64,000 nt of DNA from Crocinitomicaceae bacterium. GTDB lineage: Bacteria; Bacteroidota; Bacteroidia; Flavobacteriales_D; Crocinitomicaceae. Where the stretch lies: contig JAGOBK010000009.1 of NCBI GenBank assembly GCA_017983465.1, positions 19,713-83,712 on the forward strand. Direction: 5' to 3'. Shown here in pieces: positions 9,068 through 18,012 of the stretch. How positions within the stretch are numbered: the first letter of the stretch is position 1; the number at the start of each line of letters is the position of its first letter. A program made the translations under genes and the position numbers. The notes below the pieces were generated by a model. It saw nothing but the letters and a program-made list of their open reading frames with translations. It was not told the DNA's origin and ran no database searches.

Positions 9068-10066
9068 ATGAAATTTGAATTTTCGGAGCACATTACAACA
9101 GAATTGGTTCAGTTACTGGAGGAAACAACCCTTGGTACGAACGGCGCCATGTACAGACATCTGGACGTCAAGGACCGCATTTATCAAACAGATTCCCCTC
9201 TTTGTTTTTCCTTAAAACGCAATGATCATTTATTAGCAAACATTACTTTTTGTAAGCGATCTTTCGGTTTGTATTTACGTTATTTTGCTTTTGACAAACG
9301 TTTCCAATCGAAGGGAAAGGCGCGTCAAAACATGCAGAAATCGGTCTTAAAGCAAGAAATCGAAGGAGTATTTCAACGCGTAGCGCAGGAACATCCTGGT
9401 CGGCTTAACATGTGTTACGCTTACATTGATGCGCGCAATGCACGAAGCAAATGGATGAGTGAGCAATTCGGATTTCAGACGAAAGCAAAATTAGCCACAC
9501 AAACCTTTAGTCGTGTTTACCCCAAACAATTGAAAGGCTTAAGTAAAGAAGCGATGCAAACCGAACACCTCGAATTCATTCGCTCCAAATACCAAAATCA
9601 CACGGCATATTTTGAGGAATACCTGAAGGATGGATTCATCCATTGTTGGCGCTCCCCAGACGGAAAACTTTTGGCATTGGCCAAGTTCACGGATGTGAGT
9701 TGGGAAATTAGTCGGCTTCCTGGAAAATTAGGCGGAGTGTTTGTCAAAGCGCTTCCTTATCTTCCGATTTTACGTAAGATAGTGAATGTGAAACACCACC
9801 AATTTTTAGTTCCGGAGGCAGTTTGCTTATTGGAAGAAAGTCCCACAAAACTTGCGGCTTTTTTATCAGGTGTTTTAGCTATGGAAAAACGGCATACCAT
9901 GCTTTGGTGGAACGATGAACGAGATCCACTCTATGTGAAATTAAAAGATCAGATGAACTGGGGAATCATGCACCGTATTTTAGGCGTCTCCCCGGTGGAT
10001 GTAGTCATTCGTGGTGATTTCCATCCTGAAAGCCCTATGTATATTGCGGCTTTCGATATGATTTAA
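9068..10066 (+). CDS. GNAT-like acyltransferase-related protein, function unknown
   Basis: A 332-residue protein 12 bases after hemD. The first half reads like a GNAT domain: a beta strand pair (LLANITFCKRSFGLYLRYFAFD), then MCYAYIDARNARSKWMSEQFGFQTKAKLATQTFSRV, the usual end of a GNAT fold where a relative overtakes the acceptor. The second half (from about residue 170) may be a second diverged copy. No substrate can be named. The distance suggests co-transcription with hemACD, without proof of a role in haem synthesis. Confidence 0.6.
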   Translation: MKFEFSEHITTELVQLLEETTLGTNGAMYRHLDVKDRIYQTDSPLCFSLKRNDHLLANITFCKRSFGLYLRYFAFDKRFQSKGKARQNMQKSVLKQEIEGVFQRVAQEHPGRLNMCYAYIDARNARSKWMSEQFGFQTKAKLATQTFSRVYPKQLKGLSKEAMQTEHLEFIRSKYQNHTAYFEEYLKDGFIHCWRSPDGKLLALAKFTDVSWEISRLPGKLGGVFVKALPYLPILRKIVNVKHHQFLVPEAVCLLEESPTKLAAFLSGVLAMEKRHTMLWWNDERDPLYVKLKDQMNWGIMHRILGVSPVDVVIRGDFHPESPMYIAAFDMI

Positions 10067-10070
10067 GTTC

Positions 10071-10445
10071 TTATCGTCTCGAATCAATCAAACGTTCAAT
10101 CACCATGGCTGTGATGCGTTTATCGAAATCGGATTTGTTTAATTGGTATTGTTGAAATTCTTCCGTTGTCATAAGACCGGTAACCATACCAATAAATTGA
10201 TACTTGATTCCAGTATTCTTTGCGAAAACGTTTTTCACCTCAGCACGCTGTTCTTCTTGAATGATTCGTTTAAAACAATGATCGAGAATGACATTGGATT
10301 TTGATTCAATGACAAATAGGTCATGTTGAAATTTCAGAATTGGACGCAAAACTTCGTTTTGGAAACGTTCAATTGGCGTTGCATGTTCATTTTCAGTAAA
10401 TACGTCTGGACGTAAGTTTTGAAGGTGTTCAGTTTCTCTAGACAT
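10071..10445 (-). CDS. Conserved hypothetical protein
   Basis: A 124-residue, soluble, mixed alpha-beta protein with no signal peptide, membrane helix or motif that I recognise. The 3' end is 4 bases from the convergent gene at 9068-10066. It starts 1 base after the end of the degenerate helicase-like gene, which suggests one minus-strand operon of three (mazG-like, helicase-like, this protein). Confidence 0.55.
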   Translation of the reverse strand: MSRETEHLQNLRPDVFTENEHATPIERFQNEVLRPILKFQHDLFVIESKSNVILDHCFKRIIQEEQRAEVKNVFAKNTGIKYQFIGMVTGLMTTEEFQQYQLNKSDFDKRITAMVIERLIDSRR

Positions 10446-10446
10446 A

Positions 10447-10998
10447 TTATTCAGACAATTCTACTGTGGAATAGTTCACAAGGAATTCTTCCATGTAAGA
10501 ACTCATGCGTTCATCGTCGCTATTTCGAGCGAACAATACCTGCTTACACTTAGGCAAGCTCTCCGCGAGACGTGCCACAAATCCTTTTTGTCCGGCACGC
10601 ATTTGATCATCCATGCTTAATACAATAAATAATTTTAATTTTTTGATATTAAATCCGTTTTGAAAGTACATCTCACACACGCGACGTGTGGTTCCAACGA
10701 TGATTTCTGTACCATCGAACAAATCGTTGCGTTGTTTTAATTTATTTCCTTTTTCCACGACTAAATCGACAGTCAGGTCCTTTGCTTTCGCTGCCTTTTG
10801 AAAGTATTCTTCAATATGACGTGCATCTTCATTGTTTGCACAAACGATAATGGCGCGCGGTGAACCTTCTTCCGGATGAGGAATAATGTCGTCAACGATG
10901 GGCCAAAGATAATCCAAGTATTGTGCTGGTTCGGCATGTGCCACAACCGCAGATCTAGATTTTAATTGTTTGATGACTTGGTCGATTAACTCGCTCAT
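10447..10998 (-). CDS. Degenerate DEAD-box helicase-like protein
   Basis: A 183-residue protein resembling a single RecA-like domain of DEAD-box helicases: RAIIVCANNEDARHIEEYF resembles motif Ia, IIVGTTRRVCEMY resembles motif Ib (TPGR), and KLKLFIVLSMDDQMRAG stands where motif II (DEAD) would be, reading SMDD. No Walker A and no second helicase domain are present, so ATPase activity is unlikely. It overlaps the upstream mazG-like gene by 4 bases. Its role may be RNA binding or ribosome-related, but that is only a guess. Confidence 0.55.
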   Translation of the reverse strand: MSELIDQVIKQLKSRSAVVAHAEPAQYLDYLWPIVDDIIPHPEEGSPRAIIVCANNEDARHIEEYFQKAAKAKDLTVDLVVEKGNKLKQRNDLFDGTEIIVGTTRRVCEMYFQNGFNIKKLKLFIVLSMDDQMRAGQKGFVARLAESLPKCKQVLFARNSDDERMSSYMEEFLVNYSTVELSE

Positions 10999-11324
10999 GG
11001 ATTGATTTTTTTATTTGAAAGATGTCTGTCGGCATCTCGGATTGTTTTCTTTTTTAAATTTTCTTTGAGCGCCTGTTCCAAATCAATATTTGTTTGGTTC
11101 GCAAGGCACATGACAACAAAAAGCACGTCGGCTAATTCATCGCCTAAGTCCTTGTTTTTGTCGCTTTCTTTTTCACTTTGTTCTCCGTAGCGTCTTGCCA
11201 TAATTCTAGCAACTTCTCCTACTTCCTCCATGAGAATCGCGGTGTTCGTCAATTCATCAAAATAACGGACGCCAACCGTTTTGATCCATTCATCGATGGT
11301 TTTTTGTGCTTCTTGGATAGTCAT
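10995..11324 (-). CDS. MazG-like nucleotide pyrophosphohydrolase
   Basis: A 109-residue all-alpha NTP-PPase of the MazG/dUTPase superfamily. The metal site is visible as EEVGEVARIMAR (EExxE pattern, about residues 32-43) and, after a short gap, DLGDELADVLFVV (ExxD). Such enzymes hydrolyse (d)NTPs to NMPs and pyrophosphate, cleaning modified nucleotides. It is the first gene of the three-gene minus-strand group 11324-10071. In many relatives this gene lies next to dtd; here dtd is 19 kb away. Confidence 0.8.
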   Translation of the reverse strand: MTIQEAQKTIDEWIKTVGVRYFDELTNTAILMEEVGEVARIMARRYGEQSEKESDKNKDLGDELADVLFVVMCLANQTNIDLEQALKENLKKKTIRDADRHLSNKKINP

Positions 11325-11418
11325 AATCGGGAATAAAATTAGTCAAAAGGAATCGAACACGAATATTCCCTTTATTTTCCGTTTCTTTTTTCCAACTTTG
11401 TAGCTCAAATTAAGTCAA

Positions 11419-12861
11419 ATGGAAAAGCTGCAAAATTTCATCAATGGGACCTATGTTCCACCGAAAAATGGACAATACATCGACAATTATGAACCGGCAA
11501 CGGGACAAGTTTACGCTTTAATTCCGGATTCGGATGAAGAAGATGTGTTGGATGCAGTGGCAGCCGCTGAAAAAGCATTTCCTATTTGGTCTAAAATGTC
11601 GATTGAAGAACGCAGTAAAATACTCGTTCGACTCTCTGAAGGCATTGAAAAAAACATGGATGAATTTGTTCAAGCGGAAAGTCGGGACAATGGGAAACCT
11701 GTTTCGTTAGCCGCACATGTGGACATTCCTAGAGCGGTTTCGAATTTCCATTTCTTCGCTACAGCCATCACACATTTCGCTTCTGAATCACACCTCATGG
11801 AGGGAGTTGGCATCAACTTCACGACGCGCAAACCAATAGGCATCGTTGGATGTATTTCGCCATGGAACTTACCATTGTATTTGTTTTCATGGAAAATCGC
11901 TCCAGCTTTAGCAGCAGGAAACTGCGTCATTGCCAAACCATCAGAAATCACTCCGTACACAGCTTACTTATTGGGAAGAATTGCACATGAAGCAGGAATG
12001 CCAGCAGGTGTACTAAACATTCTACATGGAACCGGACCCAAGGTTGGTGATGCGATTGTGAAACATCCTAAAATCAAAGCGATTTCATTTACAGGTGGAA
12101 CAAAAACGGGGGAGTACATTGCTCGTACCGCAGGACCGATGTTCAAGAAATTGTCCTTGGAGTTAGGTGGAAAAAATCCAAACATCATTTTTGCAGATTG
12201 TGATTTCGATGACATGTTAAGCACAACCATTCGTTCTTCTTTTGCCAATCAAGGTCAAATTTGTTTGTGCGGATCACGCATTTTTGTTGAACGTCCGATT
12301 TATGAGAAATTCAAAGAAGCATTTGTAGCCAAAGTTTCGAAATCAAAAGTTTCATTCCCGAGTGATCCGGAAGCGAAATTAGGGGCGGTTGTTTCTGAAT
12401 CCCACATGGAAAAAGTCCTATCCTATATCGAATTAGCGAAGCAAGAAGGAGGAACCGTACTAACTGGCGGAAAACGCGTTCATCTAGCGGCGCCTTATGA
12501 TCAAGGATATTACATCGAACCGACCATCATCGAGGGACTTTCTTACGATTGCCGTACGAACCAAGAAGAAATTTTCGGACCAGTGGTTACGATTACACCC
12601 TTTGATACAGAAGAAGAAGCGTTGATGATGGCTAATTCAACGGAATATGGATTAGCAGGTACCATTTGGACCTCCAATTTGAACCGTGCTCACCGTGTGG
12701 CGGATGAACTTCAATCCGGAATCGTTTGGGTAAATGCATGGCTCGTTCGCGATTTAAGAACACCATTCGGAGGGGTAAAAGCTTCGGGTGTAGGACGCGA
12801 AGGTGGATGGGAAGCACTGCGTTTCTTTACAGAAGCAAAAAATATTTTCATTAAGTATTGA
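11419..12861 (+). CDS. Aldehyde dehydrogenase (ALDH8-like, muconate-semialdehyde type)
   Basis: A 480-residue NAD-dependent aldehyde dehydrogenase. SPWNLP is the cofactor-binding WN, FTGGTKTG the GxTxxG glycine motif, LELGGKNPNI holds the general-base Glu, and NQGQICLCGSRIF holds the catalytic Cys. The pattern is closest to 2-hydroxymuconate and 2-aminomuconate semialdehyde dehydrogenases, so kynurenine or catechol breakdown is possible, but no other gene of those pathways is nearby. The stop overlaps the next ATG. Confidence 0.88.
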   Translation: MEKLQNFINGTYVPPKNGQYIDNYEPATGQVYALIPDSDEEDVLDAVAAAEKAFPIWSKMSIEERSKILVRLSEGIEKNMDEFVQAESRDNGKPVSLAAHVDIPRAVSNFHFFATAITHFASESHLMEGVGINFTTRKPIGIVGCISPWNLPLYLFSWKIAPALAAGNCVIAKPSEITPYTAYLLGRIAHEAGMPAGVLNILHGTGPKVGDAIVKHPKIKAISFTGGTKTGEYIARTAGPMFKKLSLELGGKNPNIIFADCDFDDMLSTTIRSSFANQGQICLCGSRIFVERPIYEKFKEAFVAKVSKSKVSFPSDPEAKLGAVVSESHMEKVLSYIELAKQEGGTVLTGGKRVHLAAPYDQGYYIEPTIIEGLSYDCRTNQEEIFGPVVTITPFDTEEEALMMANSTEYGLAGTIWTSNLNRAHRVADELQSGIVWVNAWLVRDLRTPFGGVKASGVGREGGWEALRFFTEAKNIFIKY

Positions 12862-14114
12862 TGAGAAAATTGCTCATTCTTTTTTTGTTCGCTGGGCAAT
12901 TAAACGCTCAGTTAGAGCCCCGCATGTTTCAACTCAAGACGGATGAAATTGTGACTTGGAATTATCATTTTGGTGATGATTTTGAAGGTGGACAAGTAGA
13001 TGAATCGAAATGGCATAAACGCTACCCTTGGGGTGGACTATTAGCAGATCAGAAACAATACGCTTCACCAGAAATGCTGAGTCAGCAAGAAGGTGTTTTA
13101 CATCTGAAAGTCAATGCTAACAATGGATTTTATCCGGTAGAAGATTGGATGATCAACCACGAAGAAGCGAAAAAGTATGGATTGGAAATCCAAGGTAATT
13201 CCGTGAAATTGGATTACATCACTTCCTGTATTTGGAGTAAACAGTCGTTTCGCTATGGCTATTTTGAAATTCGTGCAAAAGCACCATCTAGACAAGGACT
13301 TTGGCCCGCATTTTGGCTTTATGGTCAAAATTCCAAAGACGAAATAGACTTCATGGAAATGAAAGGGGAGCGTCCCAAAGAAGTACACATCGATGTGCAT
13401 TGTCCGGATTCCTGTGAAAAGGTCTTCACAAAACCCTTCGGAATCCCAAAAAATTGGGGAGGATGGATAAAAATGAATCAACAACTGACGGATGAATTCG
13501 TGACGTATTCAGGTGTTTGGCTTCCAAATTCCTTAACCTATTATGTCAATGGCATCCCAGTTTCACATTATACGGGTGATTTCGATACGCCGATGAATGT
13601 CATTGCGAATATGGCTGTGGCTCGCGACGGATTTGCGTTCAATCCTGGTCCAAATGCAGAAACGAAATTCCCAGCTGATTACCAGGTCGATTACATTCGT
13701 GTTTGGAAATTAACTTCTGATAATGAATATAAAGCAAGTAAATTCCTGGGTGCCAAGAAAACTGCCCCGTTAAAATATGCCGGGAATTTATGGAATGAAG
13801 ATGAAACTACTTCAGCACTCCAAATCAAGAAAAAAGTGCGCTATGTTTTTAATAAAAAACACGCTGAAAAAGAACTAGGGTTTCTTTCTTTGGTGCCAAT
13901 TCAACCCACCAAAGATCAAGCGGGTACGTATCAATTGTTGTACAATGGTGTGAATCCAGCGGATGTGAAAATAACGGTTCAAGATGCAAACCGAAACTTT
14001 TTCTCCCCAACACCCTTGAATGGTGGATTCATTATAAATTTTCCTAAAAAAGGGGATTATCAAATGGTCATTGAATCAGGAAAAAATAAAACCATTTTTA
14101 ATTTTACAATTTAA
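12861..14114 (+). CDS. Secreted glycoside hydrolase family 16 protein
   Basis: A 417-residue protein with a signal peptide ending near LNAQ. The GH16 catalytic signature ExDxxE is visible in KDEIDFMEMKG (about residues 169-179 from the ORF start), preceded by YGYFEIRAKAPSRQGLWPAFWLY, the family's conserved sheet. GH16 enzymes cleave beta-1,3/1,4 glucans or algal galactans; substrate cannot be read from sequence. About 100 residues of extra C-terminal sequence follow. The ATG at 12861 overlaps the aldehyde dehydrogenase stop (a TTG at 12858 is less likely). The 3' end overlaps the convergent DUF4421 gene by 11 bases. Confidence 0.85.
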   Translation: MRKLLILFLFAGQLNAQLEPRMFQLKTDEIVTWNYHFGDDFEGGQVDESKWHKRYPWGGLLADQKQYASPEMLSQQEGVLHLKVNANNGFYPVEDWMINHEEAKKYGLEIQGNSVKLDYITSCIWSKQSFRYGYFEIRAKAPSRQGLWPAFWLYGQNSKDEIDFMEMKGERPKEVHIDVHCPDSCEKVFTKPFGIPKNWGGWIKMNQQLTDEFVTYSGVWLPNSLTYYVNGIPVSHYTGDFDTPMNVIANMAVARDGFAFNPGPNAETKFPADYQVDYIRVWKLTSDNEYKASKFLGAKKTAPLKYAGNLWNEDETTSALQIKKKVRYVFNKKHAEKELGFLSLVPIQPTKDQAGTYQLLYNGVNPADVKITVQDANRNFFSPTPLNGGFIINFPKKGDYQMVIESGKNKTIFNFTI

Positions 14115-15132
14115 TGCGCTCTAAAAATTCGCTGTGTTTGTTTTCCTTAATTGGAAATCGATAACCTCCCACGAGTTTTATGGTGTAAAAAGATTGACGG
14201 TAGATCAAATCATTGAAACGTATCGATTTATTATCAAAATCTGTCACGAGGAATAGAAAATGTTTGGGAGTTGTGTAGCCTCCCATAATACGAATATCGT
14301 AACGAGGTGCGAGTCCTAAAAAGCCGCGAAAATCACCGTTTACTTGATAGTATTTCGCTTGAATGACCGGGCCGAATCCAGCCCAACCTGCGATTTGCCA
14401 ATTCTTGAAACGATTCACGTAAGCGTAACCTGGAACAAAGCCAACGTCGAAAGCTGAAAAGGTACTACTCATTGTTTTGGAGTTTTGTTCGTCTTGTAAA
14501 ATCGTAGGAATAAGTCCACCATTTTTCGTGTCGACCCCAAAGAAGTTCATCGTTCCTTTCACGTACCAGGTATGCACTAGTTTTGTGTAATAGGAGCGTT
14601 TTCCAAGTAAAGCGCCCATTTTAAAATCTTTATGGTGGAAGTACCACGCATTCGCAGAAATATTTAAGGATTGGATTTTCGGTTGAATGGAATTACGATG
14701 TACATCATCTAATGTACTATCCCATCGATTGGCGTCTTGAATGGAAAAACCATGAATGTACTTGAACTCAAAATCGTAATAGACTTTTTTGAAGCTGAAG
14801 TCCATTCCCAAGTTATATTGTTTTGTCGTCCCATAATTGCTTGCATCTCGAATGTTTCCAATGTTTGGAATGCTAAAGCGAACCACGAACCATTTGTAAT
14901 TGAATCCCAAACGCAAGAAGGGCGCTAGGTTATTTTTAAACGTGATTTTATCGATTTCGCTTGTCAAAGGATAATGTAATGTAAACGGAGCCGAAGTGTA
15001 TCCCGTTTCGGCAGAAATGATTTTCGCGTCGCTAAAATCCAAGATATTAGGATTCGTTTGCGCAGGCAAATTCAGTGTCCATAATAGACAAAGGCTACTG
15101 ATGAATATCCTCAAGATCCAATATAAACGCAT
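14104..15132 (-). CDS. DUF4421 family outer-membrane-type protein
   Basis: About 342 residues from the ATG at 15132 (a TTG at 15144 is also possible). It has an N-terminal hydrophobic signal segment and then alternating aromatic beta strands (for example YNLGMDFSFKKVYYDFEFKY), consistent with a beta-barrel of the DUF4421 family found in Bacteroidota. The function is unknown. The start lies 38 bases inside the 3' end of the oligopeptidase B gene on the same strand, so translation is probably coupled. Confidence 0.72.
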   Translation of the reverse strand: MRLYWILRIFISSLCLLWTLNLPAQTNPNILDFSDAKIISAETGYTSAPFTLHYPLTSEIDKITFKNNLAPFLRLGFNYKWFVVRFSIPNIGNIRDASNYGTTKQYNLGMDFSFKKVYYDFEFKYIHGFSIQDANRWDSTLDDVHRNSIQPKIQSLNISANAWYFHHKDFKMGALLGKRSYYTKLVHTWYVKGTMNFFGVDTKNGGLIPTILQDEQNSKTMSSTFSAFDVGFVPGYAYVNRFKNWQIAGWAGFGPVIQAKYYQVNGDFRGFLGLAPRYDIRIMGGYTTPKHFLFLVTDFDNKSIRFNDLIYRQSFYTIKLVGGYRFPIKENKHSEFLERIKL

Positions 15133-17140
15133 ATACCTTTGCAATTTCTAATCGTTCGCTACTTCGTCCAGATCCTCCACCGTGACCTGCATCCATGTTA
15201 CATTCAAAAACAAGTGGATTTTTATTCGTTCTCAAGGCACGTAATTTTGCCACGTATTTCATCGGTTCCCAATATTGCACTTGCGAGTCGTGGTATCCCG
15301 TCGTAATAAACATGGCGGGATAATGCATGGAACGCACGTTATCGTAAGGAGAATATTTCAACATATATTCGTAAAATTCTTCCTCTTGTGGATTTCCCCA
15401 TTCTTCCCATTCTCCTGTTGTCAATGGAATGCTCACATCTAACATCGTGGTTACCACATCGACAAATGGAACTTGGGAAATAATGCCTTTCCACAGATAA
15501 GGAGCCATGTTTGTGACAGCACCCATCAATAATCCACCGGCTGATCCACCTTGTGCATAAAACTTTGACGCATCGCCATAGCCTTTCATGCTTAAGTATT
15601 CCGCCGCATTGATAAAGTCGGTAAACGTGTTTATTTTTTTGGTGAATTTTCCGTCTTCGTACCAGTGTTCTCCCATGTACTTGCTTCCGCGAATGTGCGC
15701 AACGGCATAGATGAATCCACGGTTGAGTAAACTGACGCGTGTCGCGCTGAATACATCTGGAAGCGTATAACCGTAGGAACCGTATCCATAAAGTAGACAG
15801 GGCGCTTTCGCTAAATCAATTCCTTTTTTATACACGAGGGAAACTGGAATGCGCGTTCCGTCATTGGCCAAGGCCCAAATGCGTTCGGATTGATAATCAT
15901 TTGAATTGAAACCGGCATCGAGTAATTTTTTCTCGAACCAAATAGACTGTTCGCCTGTTTTCACTGAATAACGAAACACGCTAGACGGAGTGGTCATCGA
16001 ATTATAGGTGTAGAAAATGTCCGATGTTTCATAGGAATCATTAACCCCTAATCCAAGAAAATAGCATTCTTCCTCGAAGGAAATATAGCGCTCTTCATTT
16101 TCGGTTTTGATTCTTAATTTGCGCAATCCATTTTGACGTTCTTCGATCAAAATGAAGTCCTTGAAAACAGAAATATCCTCTAAAAGGATCTGAGGATTGT
16201 GCGCAACAATTTCTTGACATTCACTTAGTTCCTTTGGAATCGTTGCGGTAAAAAGTATTTTTTTATTTGGAGCTTGATCATTACTCAAAACGTAAAATCC
16301 AGTTTCGTGGTGACTCACTTCGTAGATGTGTCCGGCAATTCGCGGTAAAAACACTTGTGCTTTTCCCCTTGGATTATTCGCGTCCACCAATGAAATTTCA
16401 GAAGTTGTTGAACTGTGACAAGCAATCAGAACAAATGCATTGTCAATCGTTTTGCTAATGCTCACATAATAGCGTTCATCATCTTCCTGAAAAACAAGTA
16501 CATCTTCCGATTCTTTGCTTCCGAGTTGATGTCTGAAAACTTGGTATTCACGCAATGTCTCTGGATCTTTTTTAATGTAAAAAATCGTTTGATGGTCGTT
16601 CGCCCAAACGATGCTGCCATCTGTATCGTGGATGAGGTCTTCGTAGAAAGTTCCATCCGCATTCTTGCGAAATCGAATTTCATATTTTCTGCGTCCCACA
16701 AAATCTTCGGAAATGGCCAAGGTCTGATCATCCAATGATGGACTCCATTCGGCTAATTCATAAAACGAATGTCCCTCAGCACGTTCGTTTTCATCCAAAA
16801 AAACTTTTTCTTCATCTTCCTCCCAGCGGACAAGAATCGCATAGTCTTTCCCTTCTTGCTGTCTGATTTGATACGTATGCTCTTGTAAAATAAAGGGAGA
16901 ACTAACATCGTTTGGATCAATGCGCGCATCAAATTCATCCACAAGTCCTTGCACAAGTCCATTGATGGGTTCAAAATATTCCTCGCAATAGGAATTTTCT
17001 TCTTGCAAGTTGTCCAATACTTCTTTGGAATCGCGTTGATTCATCCAAAAATAAGGATCGTTTCGTTGGTGTCCGTGTTCCATTAAAACATGAGGAACTT
17101 GCGTTGCAATAGGTTCAGTAAGAGGAGTTCTTTTGGACAT
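15095..17140 (-). CDS. ptrB: Oligopeptidase B (S9 prolyl oligopeptidase family)
   Basis: A 681-residue serine peptidase with the N-terminal beta-propeller first and the alpha/beta-hydrolase domain from about residue 410. The nucleophile lies in AQGGSAGGLLMGA, and the catalytic His in MDAGHGGGSGR near residue 655. Oligopeptidase B cleaves short peptides after basic residues. Sequence YFWMNQRDSKEVLDNLQEEN at the N-terminus is typical. No signal peptide is apparent, so it is probably cytoplasmic or periplasmic by other means. Confidence 0.92.
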   Translation of the reverse strand: MSKRTPLTEPIATQVPHVLMEHGHQRNDPYFWMNQRDSKEVLDNLQEENSYCEEYFEPINGLVQGLVDEFDARIDPNDVSSPFILQEHTYQIRQQEGKDYAILVRWEEDEEKVFLDENERAEGHSFYELAEWSPSLDDQTLAISEDFVGRRKYEIRFRKNADGTFYEDLIHDTDGSIVWANDHQTIFYIKKDPETLREYQVFRHQLGSKESEDVLVFQEDDERYYVSISKTIDNAFVLIACHSSTTSEISLVDANNPRGKAQVFLPRIAGHIYEVSHHETGFYVLSNDQAPNKKILFTATIPKELSECQEIVAHNPQILLEDISVFKDFILIEERQNGLRKLRIKTENEERYISFEEECYFLGLGVNDSYETSDIFYTYNSMTTPSSVFRYSVKTGEQSIWFEKKLLDAGFNSNDYQSERIWALANDGTRIPVSLVYKKGIDLAKAPCLLYGYGSYGYTLPDVFSATRVSLLNRGFIYAVAHIRGSKYMGEHWYEDGKFTKKINTFTDFINAAEYLSMKGYGDASKFYAQGGSAGGLLMGAVTNMAPYLWKGIISQVPFVDVVTTMLDVSIPLTTGEWEEWGNPQEEEFYEYMLKYSPYDNVRSMHYPAMFITTGYHDSQVQYWEPMKYVAKLRALRTNKNPLVFECNMDAGHGGGSGRSSERLEIAKVYAFILDLEDIHQ

Positions 17141-17223
17141 AAAAAGTACATTCGAACGATAAAAATTTGGTCGTTCTGTGGATGAGATTGCACAAATTTA
17201 GTCAATATCTGCCTTTTATATTT

Positions 17224-17231
17224 TACCTTTG
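17224..17231 (+). promoter_or_regulatory. -7 element, 4 bases before a GTG start
   Basis: TACCTTTG, then AATA, then the GTG at 17236. With the usual distance from this box to the transcription start the mRNA would begin at or next to the start codon. Confidence 0.6.
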
Positions 17232-17235
17232 AATA

Positions 17236-18009
17236 GTGAAGAAGTTGTACAAGTTATTATTGAATCGTTTACCGCGTCCATTACTCATCCGATTGAGTTA
17301 TGTTTTCCGTCTTTTTGCTCCTACCTTGTACCGAGGAAACAAAGTGGAATGTCCCGTATGTGAACGATCCTTTTCGAAGTTTTTATCCTACGGTTCCGAC
17401 GTGGCACACAGAGAAAATGTGCTTTGTCCGTATGACCTAACCTTGGAGCGTCACCGTTTGATGTGGCTATATCTACAACAAGAAAGTAATTTCTTTACAG
17501 CAGAAAATTTATCCGTTCTTCACGTTGCTCCAGAGCAATGTTTTATTGATCGTTTTCGTGCGCAAAAGAACCTAAATTATTTAACAGGTGATTTGGTTTC
17601 TCCATTGGCGGATATCCATTTCGACCTGCATCACATTCCATTAGAGGATAATCGTTTTGATGTGGTTTTTTGCAATCACGTGATGGAGCATGTTGATGAT
17701 CCTTTGCAATGCATGCGTGAACTTTTCCGTGTCATGAAATCCGGTGGATGGGCGATCATGCAAGTTCCACAAGATTTTACTCGCGAAACGACCTACGAAG
17801 ACCCGAGTATTACGAGTCCAGCAGAGCGCGAAAAACATTTTTGGCAAAAGGATCACGTCCGTTTATTCGGTAAAGATTACCCACAATGGTTGGAAAAAGC
17901 AGGATTCACCGTGACAGAATTCGATTTGAACAAGCATTTTACAACCGAACAAATCGAGCGATTCCGTTTGATGAAAAATGAGGTATTGTACATCTTCCAT
18001 AAATCATAA
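17236..18009 (+). CDS. Class I SAM-dependent methyltransferase
   Basis: A 257-residue protein with GTG start. After a basic amphipathic start it has a CPVC zinc-ribbon-like piece (about residues 37-40), then a methyltransferase core: LSVLHVAPEQCFIDRF (motif I region, without the canonical GxG), DVVFCNHVMEHVDDP (motif II; E-H-V-D as in UbiE-like enzymes) and MKSGGWAIMQVP (motif III). The substrate is unknown. It is followed after 3 bases by the MbnP-like gene, so it may share a transcript with the MbnP/MbnH pair. Confidence 0.78.
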   Translation: MKKLYKLLLNRLPRPLLIRLSYVFRLFAPTLYRGNKVECPVCERSFSKFLSYGSDVAHRENVLCPYDLTLERHRLMWLYLQQESNFFTAENLSVLHVAPEQCFIDRFRAQKNLNYLTGDLVSPLADIHFDLHHIPLEDNRFDVVFCNHVMEHVDDPLQCMRELFRVMKSGGWAIMQVPQDFTRETTYEDPSITSPAEREKHFWQKDHVRLFGKDYPQWLEKAGFTVTEFDLNKHFTTEQIERFRLMKNEVLYIFHKS

Positions 18010-18012
18010 GCC

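Noticed and set aside
14104..17140. Frameshift or misassembly where the DUF4421 gene starts inside ptrB
   Set aside because: Both proteins are complete with normal ends; a 38-base same-strand overlap is consistent with translational coupling.
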